Below, one piece after another: positions 59,287 through 64,000 of a stretch of 64,000 nucleotides of DNA. The position numbers were made by a program, and so were the translations under genes. Every line of letters starts with the position of its first letter. The stretch's first letter is position 1. Source of the DNA: Paenibacillus sinopodophylli (GTDB lineage Bacteria > Bacillota > Bacilli > Paenibacillales > Paenibacillaceae); assembly GCF_005930355.1 (NCBI RefSeq), contig NZ_VDBO01000002.1, forward strand, positions 496,001-560,000. The letters are read 5' to 3'. The notes below the pieces were generated by a model, which made no database searches, had not been told where the DNA came from, and saw nothing but the letters and a program-made list of their open reading frames with translations.

Positions 59287-60654
59287 ATGAAGAGAATGCT
59301 ACTGATAGTATTAATTTGTTTCACGCTAATTATTGGAGTAAGCCAAGAAGTAAATGCTAATTTTTCCCCGAATGTTGTAAGACATACCATTTTAGATACG
59401 ACAAATTGCGAAGCGACTCAACCAGGTGTGAATTTTGAGAATTCATTATTTATTGCTAATTTCTCTGATTATAATGTTCAAGAGCTAAGTTTAAAGTCAG
59501 ATAGTTTCGTTTATAGAAATGGTTATTTTATGGAGGAGAAGAGTTACTCTGCAAATGGCCCATATCTTATAGATCAAGGATATATTGCAGGAGATATATC
59601 TACAGAAAGCTATTGGAATATATTTGTTAGGTTTCATCTAATTAATGAAACTGACGTTGTAAATGAATATGGTAACGCTGAGGTATATGGGACATGTGAG
59701 TCGTTTAGTGATATTACTCCACCTACCAAACCAAGTAACTTCCAAACATATTATAGAAGTAGCGATCGTATTCATCTTTCTTGGGATCCCTCAACAGATG
59801 AATCAAGTGGAGTGAAATATGTACTTAAAATAAATGGTGTAATCTATGAACAAAATAATTATCCATATACTTATACTCATAATGTTGAATTTTCTGGATT
59901 AAGTGCAGACACTAGTTATTTATTTGAACTCTATGCAGAAGATGAATCGGGAAATAAGTCAGAAGTACTTACTTTAGAATCTAGTACTGATATGACGCCT
60001 CCAACAAAACCGGGTGATATTTCTGTAACTAATACTACCAATAACAGTATCGAAATTCTATGGGGAGCGTCTACGGATAATATTGGAGTCACTGGATACA
60101 TCATTTTAATACCTGGAGTACCATTAATACAAGTCGCAGGATCGGAGACAACCTACCATTTAACTGGAATTAATCATAATAATACTTTGAATATTCAAAT
60201 CCATGCTTTTGATGCAGCAGGTAATAATTCTTTGTTTACAAGCTTTGAGTATACTGGGGATACCGAGCCACCTGATGTCCCACAAAAGCTAAGAGCTAAT
60301 AGCCAAACTAGTAGTAGCATTAATTTTTCATGGAATGCATCCACAGATAACGTTGGAGTTACGGGTTACAATATTTATGTGGGAGAAGTTAAACACGCAT
60401 CTGTTAGTGGAGATTTAAACAGCTATAATATGATGGGACTTTCTTCAAATATATTTTATGAAATAAGGGTAGCGGCATTAGATGCAAAAGGGAACGAATC
60501 ATTAAAAAGTAACTTTATATACTTTCATAAAGGAAATAAAAATTATGTTTATGAGGATAATAAATTAAATTATATATCTTTTTCTGGATCATCACATATC
60601 TTGCGATATGTGTATGACAATAACGGAAACTTGAAATCAGTAGAGAAGGAGTAA
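59287..60654 (+). CDS. Secreted protein with fibronectin type III domains and an RHS-like end
   Basis: A 455-residue protein: signal peptide (LLIVLICFTLIIGVSQEVNA), an N-terminal domain of unknown type (to about 140), then three FN3 domains (starting near DITPPTKPSNFQ, DMTPPTKPGDIS and DTEPPDVPQKLR; each with the ISWDASTDN-like strand). The C-terminus reads YDNNGNLKSVEKE, an RHS/YD-type motif, which links it to the next gene. FN3 domains in bacteria are mostly extracellular spacers or glycan-related modules. Confidence 0.85.
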   Translation: MKRMLLIVLICFTLIIGVSQEVNANFSPNVVRHTILDTTNCEATQPGVNFENSLFIANFSDYNVQELSLKSDSFVYRNGYFMEEKSYSANGPYLIDQGYIAGDISTESYWNIFVRFHLINETDVVNEYGNAEVYGTCESFSDITPPTKPSNFQTYYRSSDRIHLSWDPSTDESSGVKYVLKINGVIYEQNNYPYTYTHNVEFSGLSADTSYLFELYAEDESGNKSEVLTLESSTDMTPPTKPGDISVTNTTNNSIEILWGASTDNIGVTGYIILIPGVPLIQVAGSETTYHLTGINHNNTLNIQIHAFDAAGNNSLFTSFEYTGDTEPPDVPQKLRANSQTSSSINFSWNASTDNVGVTGYNIYVGEVKHASVSGDLNSYNMMGLSSNIFYEIRVAALDAKGNESLKSNFIYFHKGNKNYVYEDNKLNYISFSGSSHILRYVYDNNGNLKSVEKE

Positions 60655-60744
60655 TATTACTAGTTAACAAAATAGTATCTTCTCAAAGTTAGTTTGTAAT
60701 TTACTATGTAATTTTATTTAATGACATCTAGCAGGAGGGTTATT

Positions 60745-63700
60745 TTGAAAAAGCTCATTATCTTATTGGTATTTAGTTTGTTTATGTCAACTTTTGAAGG
60801 TTTTCAACCAATCGCAATCGCGGCTGAAAAGGAAGTAGTAGCTGATCTAGCATCGAATGTTGATATACAAGCTACGCAAGAACTAGAGACAATGAATACA
60901 GGAATATTTACAGATGATATTTATAAAACCATTGAGAATGATTATTCCCCCGTTATGAAACAAATTGCAACTTACTATTATCCAGATCTTCATAAGCTTC
61001 TAACTCAAGCACAAACCATAGAAGTTCTAGGATGGACAAATCAAGATCTGTTGGAACGTATTGGGCGTTTATCCGCTGTAGAGTACGAGAAACTGAAAGA
61101 ATACACGCCATCAGCTGTTGTAAATTACGAACAAGAAAATAACACAATTGAAGTTATGAACATGTTGAATGCCGAGACATCGGTATCAGAATCTGTTTAT
61201 GACAAAGAAGAACTAGGTAGTGGAGGTGAAGTGCAAGAGAATTCGGTGGAATCCTCATTAAACGTTGGTGCAAGTGCATTAGCGGCAGATTCTTATCGCT
61301 TCTCAGAGAAAAATGCGCCTAATCCTTATACGCTGAGTACAGATGGCATGATTGATCCCATCCTGAAAACGAGCAGCCAACAGGATGTGGATCTCTATTT
61401 ACCAGGACGTAACGGATTAGATTTCTCCATTGTAAGGAGCTATAACTCTCTCAATGCGAAATTGCTGATGCCTTTCTATGATGGGGCTCTTGGATATAAT
61501 CAGCAAGCAAGCGACTATTCTGGTCCCCTGCAGGGATCTGATGGTATGGGCAACTGGACGGAGATTACAGAGTTCAATATAGCCAAAAATCCGAATTATA
61601 TCGCTACAGGATGGGAATTAAATATCCCTACGCTTGAGATTGGTACGACAATGCAATTATATAGAGAACTTAGTGTTGTAAACGAAGCTCCAAGAACATA
61701 CAAGACTGTTCATAATCGCAACTATAAAGAACTTACTCCTGCTGAATCGGTGAACAGTAGACAATTTACGTTTACACTGGATGATGGTAGTTCTTATCAA
61801 TTTAGAGGAAATAGCATAACGGCATATAACCACCCATATACGAACGTTACCTATTCACAACAAGGGTCTAATTATATTCTGACCATCGATCAAGATATTA
61901 CGTATGTATTTAATTTAGACGGGGTTATTCAATCTAAAAGAAATAAGTACGGGGATCAAATTTCTTATCAAGATAATCGTACGAATGTGATCATTACAGA
62001 TTCTATCGGTCGAGTAATTACGATTTCAAGGTCGACCAGTGGGCATAGCTATATAACTGGATTTACAGTTAAGGATGCAGCTAATAATTTGCTTAACAGC
62101 ATGAGTTACGATGTCAGCTATATGAGTACGAACAAAGAAACGACACCAATTTGGCTTAAGAGCTTTATGGCGTTTAGCAACAGAGTCGATCATTATGAAT
62201 ATCAAAATACTAGGCTCTTTTATTACCAGTTGAATAAAGTCAAGGATATGCTGACGAATAAATTTGTTAAAGAATACACGTACAAAGATTTAAGTGTTTC
62301 GACGGCAGCGCCATTCAATTATGAGGATGATTACTATTTCTTACGAGATAGTAATTTTAGACCCAAACTAGATGTTAATCCCGACTCAGATCAAACCATT
62401 GCAACAGACGGCGCAGAAGCTTCGACCGTTATGATGAGAGACTTAGAGACATACGCGGAAATTCAATACTTATTATTGAAGGAAGTAAAAGTAGATACAG
62501 GAGTATCAATTAACTATCAATATCGTTCTTATAATAATTTGTGGAGAATGGAAGATAGTCTGAAAAAACGTGAATTCATGCGCGGAACAACGAATCTATA
62601 TATTGATAATGATTCGTTAATGTATATTGGGTACCATCAGGTGGCAAGTGTTCACTACTTGTATTACGATACACTTGGTCAATCAAAACTATATACCAAG
62701 GATATAAGTGGATATTTACCTAGTGCGATGAATGAGGTCTGGACGCGTCCGAAAGAAGCCGTCGCTAATGAAGAAGGAGGCCACTCTTACCGTTTATTAT
62801 ATAGCAGTTCTTATCGAAATGGAGACCGCATTAAAACAGAACAACTCTCCTTAATGGACGGTTTTTATACACAGTTGGATATGTACTACCGTCCAAATGG
62901 AAGAGGAAATACATTAAAGATATTGGAGGAAAATAGGAGAAGTTTTAATAATAACTTTACAGATATGACGGAAGGAGATATGAAATACCTGACCGCGCAG
63001 TATGAGGTGACGTCGTACTATTATGAGCCCAATAAGCCGAAGCCTGCGATGGTATTTACTTCAGATAAGGTATTAGGTAATAGCGATCCAAAACCGGCAG
63101 CCGTGAAGAGTTTCATAGATGGATTAACCACAACAATTCCTGCCAATCTAGCGAATTACGTAACTCTTCAAAAAATGACGTATGACAGCTATGGATATCC
63201 TATTGAGGAAATCGACCCACTTGGAAATAAGGTTATCTCCACGTATACTGGCCCGAGGCATCAAATTAGTACTAAGAAAATAGTGGAATCTAATGGATTT
63301 GTTCAATCAGAATCGACATTTGTGTACAATGCTGATGATGTATTAACACAAACGATTAATAAAAGTAACTTTCGTGATCCAATAGATAGCTCAACAAAGT
63401 CGGATAGCATAATTACGAATTATTCTGTGTTTAACCAGTATAAACAACCAACCAAATCTGTGACCACGACGAGTGGGCAACAGTACGCTATGCAACCGAC
63501 GAATACAACTTCGCAATGGTTGTATGATGCCCAAGGGTTGCAAATTACTGAAGAAAGTACACAAGTGAAATTAACTGAAAATGCCGTAGCACAATCGTTA
63601 ACCATTAAATATGAATATGATCAATGGAAACGATTAAGTAAACAAACCTATCCAGATACTAGTTATGTGACTTACGGTTACGATAGTAAGAACCGTTTGA

Positions 63701-64000
63701 CATCGGAGACGTATACGCCAGCAGCTAGCCATGCCGCTACTAGTCGTACCACGACGTACGTATATGAAGATAACATCCGAAAGGTAACACAAACGCTGCC
63801 GGATGGAGAACAGATGATTACGTATTACACTCCTTATGGAGAAACAGAGAAACAATCGCGTAAAGTAGGTTCAATCGAGCGGGTATTGGTAAGGAATGAA
63901 CTCGATACCCGAGGGGTACTAATCAAGGCTAAGCTACCATTTGATGATGCAGCACAAAAAATCCAGTACAGCTACAGTATATTTGGAACGCCAAAGGAAG
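60745..64000 (+). CDS. RHS/YD-repeat secreted protein, N-terminal part (runs off the window)
   Basis: The frame is open from a TTG at 60745 (AGGAGGG upstream) to the window end: 1,085 codons without a stop. A signal peptide (KKLIILLVFSLFMSTFEGFQPIAIAA) is followed by a long helical N-terminal part. The RHS shell starts near residue 200 (NPYTLSTDGMIDPILKTSSQQDVDLYLPG), and YD-type repeats occur toward the end (YEYDQWKRLSKQTYPD, YGYDSKNRLTSETY). Such proteins form a shell around a variable C-terminal toxin; the toxin end is outside the window. Confidence 0.85.
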   Translation, partial: MKKLIILLVFSLFMSTFEGFQPIAIAAEKEVVADLASNVDIQATQELETMNTGIFTDDIYKTIENDYSPVMKQIATYYYPDLHKLLTQAQTIEVLGWTNQDLLERIGRLSAVEYEKLKEYTPSAVVNYEQENNTIEVMNMLNAETSVSESVYDKEELGSGGEVQENSVESSLNVGASALAADSYRFSEKNAPNPYTLSTDGMIDPILKTSSQQDVDLYLPGRNGLDFSIVRSYNSLNAKLLMPFYDGALGYNQQASDYSGPLQGSDGMGNWTEITEFNIAKNPNYIATGWELNIPTLEIGTTMQLYRELSVVNEAPRTYKTVHNRNYKELTPAESVNSRQFTFTLDDGSSYQFRGNSITAYNHPYTNVTYSQQGSNYILTIDQDITYVFNLDGVIQSKRNKYGDQISYQDNRTNVIITDSIGRVITISRSTSGHSYITGFTVKDAANNLLNSMSYDVSYMSTNKETTPIWLKSFMAFSNRVDHYEYQNTRLFYYQLNKVKDMLTNKFVKEYTYKDLSVSTAAPFNYEDDYYFLRDSNFRPKLDVNPDSDQTIATDGAEASTVMMRDLETYAEIQYLLLKEVKVDTGVSINYQYRSYNNLWRMEDSLKKREFMRGTTNLYIDNDSLMYIGYHQVASVHYLYYDTLGQSKLYTKDISGYLPSAMNEVWTRPKEAVANEEGGHSYRLLYSSSYRNGDRIKTEQLSLMDGFYTQLDMYYRPNGRGNTLKILEENRRSFNNNFTDMTEGDMKYLTAQYEVTSYYYEPNKPKPAMVFTSDKVLGNSDPKPAAVKSFIDGLTTTIPANLANYVTLQKMTYDSYGYPIEEIDPLGNKVISTYTGPRHQISTKKIVESNGFVQSESTFVYNADDVLTQTINKSNFRDPIDSSTKSDSIITNYSVFNQYKQPTKSVTTTSGQQYAMQPTNTTSQWLYDAQGLQITEESTQVKLTENAVAQSLTIKYEYDQWKRLSKQTYPDTSYVTYGYDSKNRLTSETYTPAASHAATSRTTTYVYEDNIRKVTQTLPDGEQMITYYTPYGETEKQSRKVGSIERVLVRNELDTRGVLIKAKLPFDDAAQKIQYSYSIFGTPKE

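Noticed and set aside
1..64000. CRISPR array, rRNA, tRNA or intact insertion sequence
   Set aside because: No regularly spaced direct repeats, no tRNA/rRNA signatures and no transposase were seen.

Overview
The window comes from the chromosome of an endospore-forming, moderate-GC Bacillota, most probably Paenibacillaceae (Paenibacillus or Cohnella type). Bases 1-48,000 follow the gene order known from Bacillus subtilis: resBCDE; gudB-prsW-ypeB-ypfA-ypfB-cmk-plsC-rpsA homologue-yphA-seaA-der-plsY-gpsA; DUF2768-yphF-spoIVA-hbs-mtrB-hepS-menG-hepT-ndk-cheR; aroC-aroB-aroH-trpEDCFBA-hisC-tyrA. Differences from Bacillus are informative. mtrA (folE) is absent beside mtrB, sleB is absent beside ypeB, two small ferredoxin genes lie before the yphF homologue, and a ubiA-ubiX-mqnA block, typical of the futalosine route to menaquinone, is inserted between menG and hepT.

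Region by region: 1-4.2 kb holds cytochrome c maturation genes and the ResDE two-component system. 4.4-12.7 kb holds serA, a rhodanese, cell-envelope and membrane proteins, mecA, glutamate dehydrogenase and prsW. 12.8-16.8 kb holds germination (ypeB), c-di-GMP (ypfA), cmk and plsC genes. 16.9-23.4 kb holds the S1-like protein, YIEGIA-family genes, der, plsY, gpsA and spoVIF. 23.6-28.6 kb holds two ferredoxins, spoIVA, HU and TRAP. 28.9-36 kb holds menaquinone/isoprenoid genes, ndk and cheR. 36.2-48 kb is an aromatic amino-acid supra-operon. Its trp leader carries a TRAP site of eleven G/UAG triplets at a 5-nt pitch, an intrinsic terminator and a possible antiterminator, so the mtrB product made 10 kb upstream probably controls trpEDCFBA.

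From about 48.2 kb the sequence becomes AT-rich and accessory. A large serine recombinase and an S24-like repressor lie immediately after tyrA, where aroE would continue in Bacillus. Next come two divergent XRE regulators with five GTTTC-N5-GAAAC operators, an actin-like ParM/ParR partition pair, a Spo0E-type phosphatase, a run of small unknown genes, a zinc-ribbon/ArpU-like protein, a probable replication initiator and an AT-rich, origin-like gap. This looks like an integrated plasmid- or phage-plasmid-like element; its right end is not identified. The most striking find is two same-sense type II hammerhead ribozymes (about 53.9 and 55.4 kb) that bracket a 1.5-kb block of five small genes.

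58.6-64 kb holds a secreted unknown protein, a fibronectin type III protein and the first 1,085 codons of a large RHS/YD-repeat protein that runs off the window.

Other non-coding structure includes a dispersed family of palindromic repeats (six copies), a candidate cre-controlled small RNA with a consensus promoter beside tyrA, and hairpins that bury the ribosome binding sites of ypeB, ypfA and ypfB. No rRNA, tRNA, CRISPR array or intact insertion sequence was seen.
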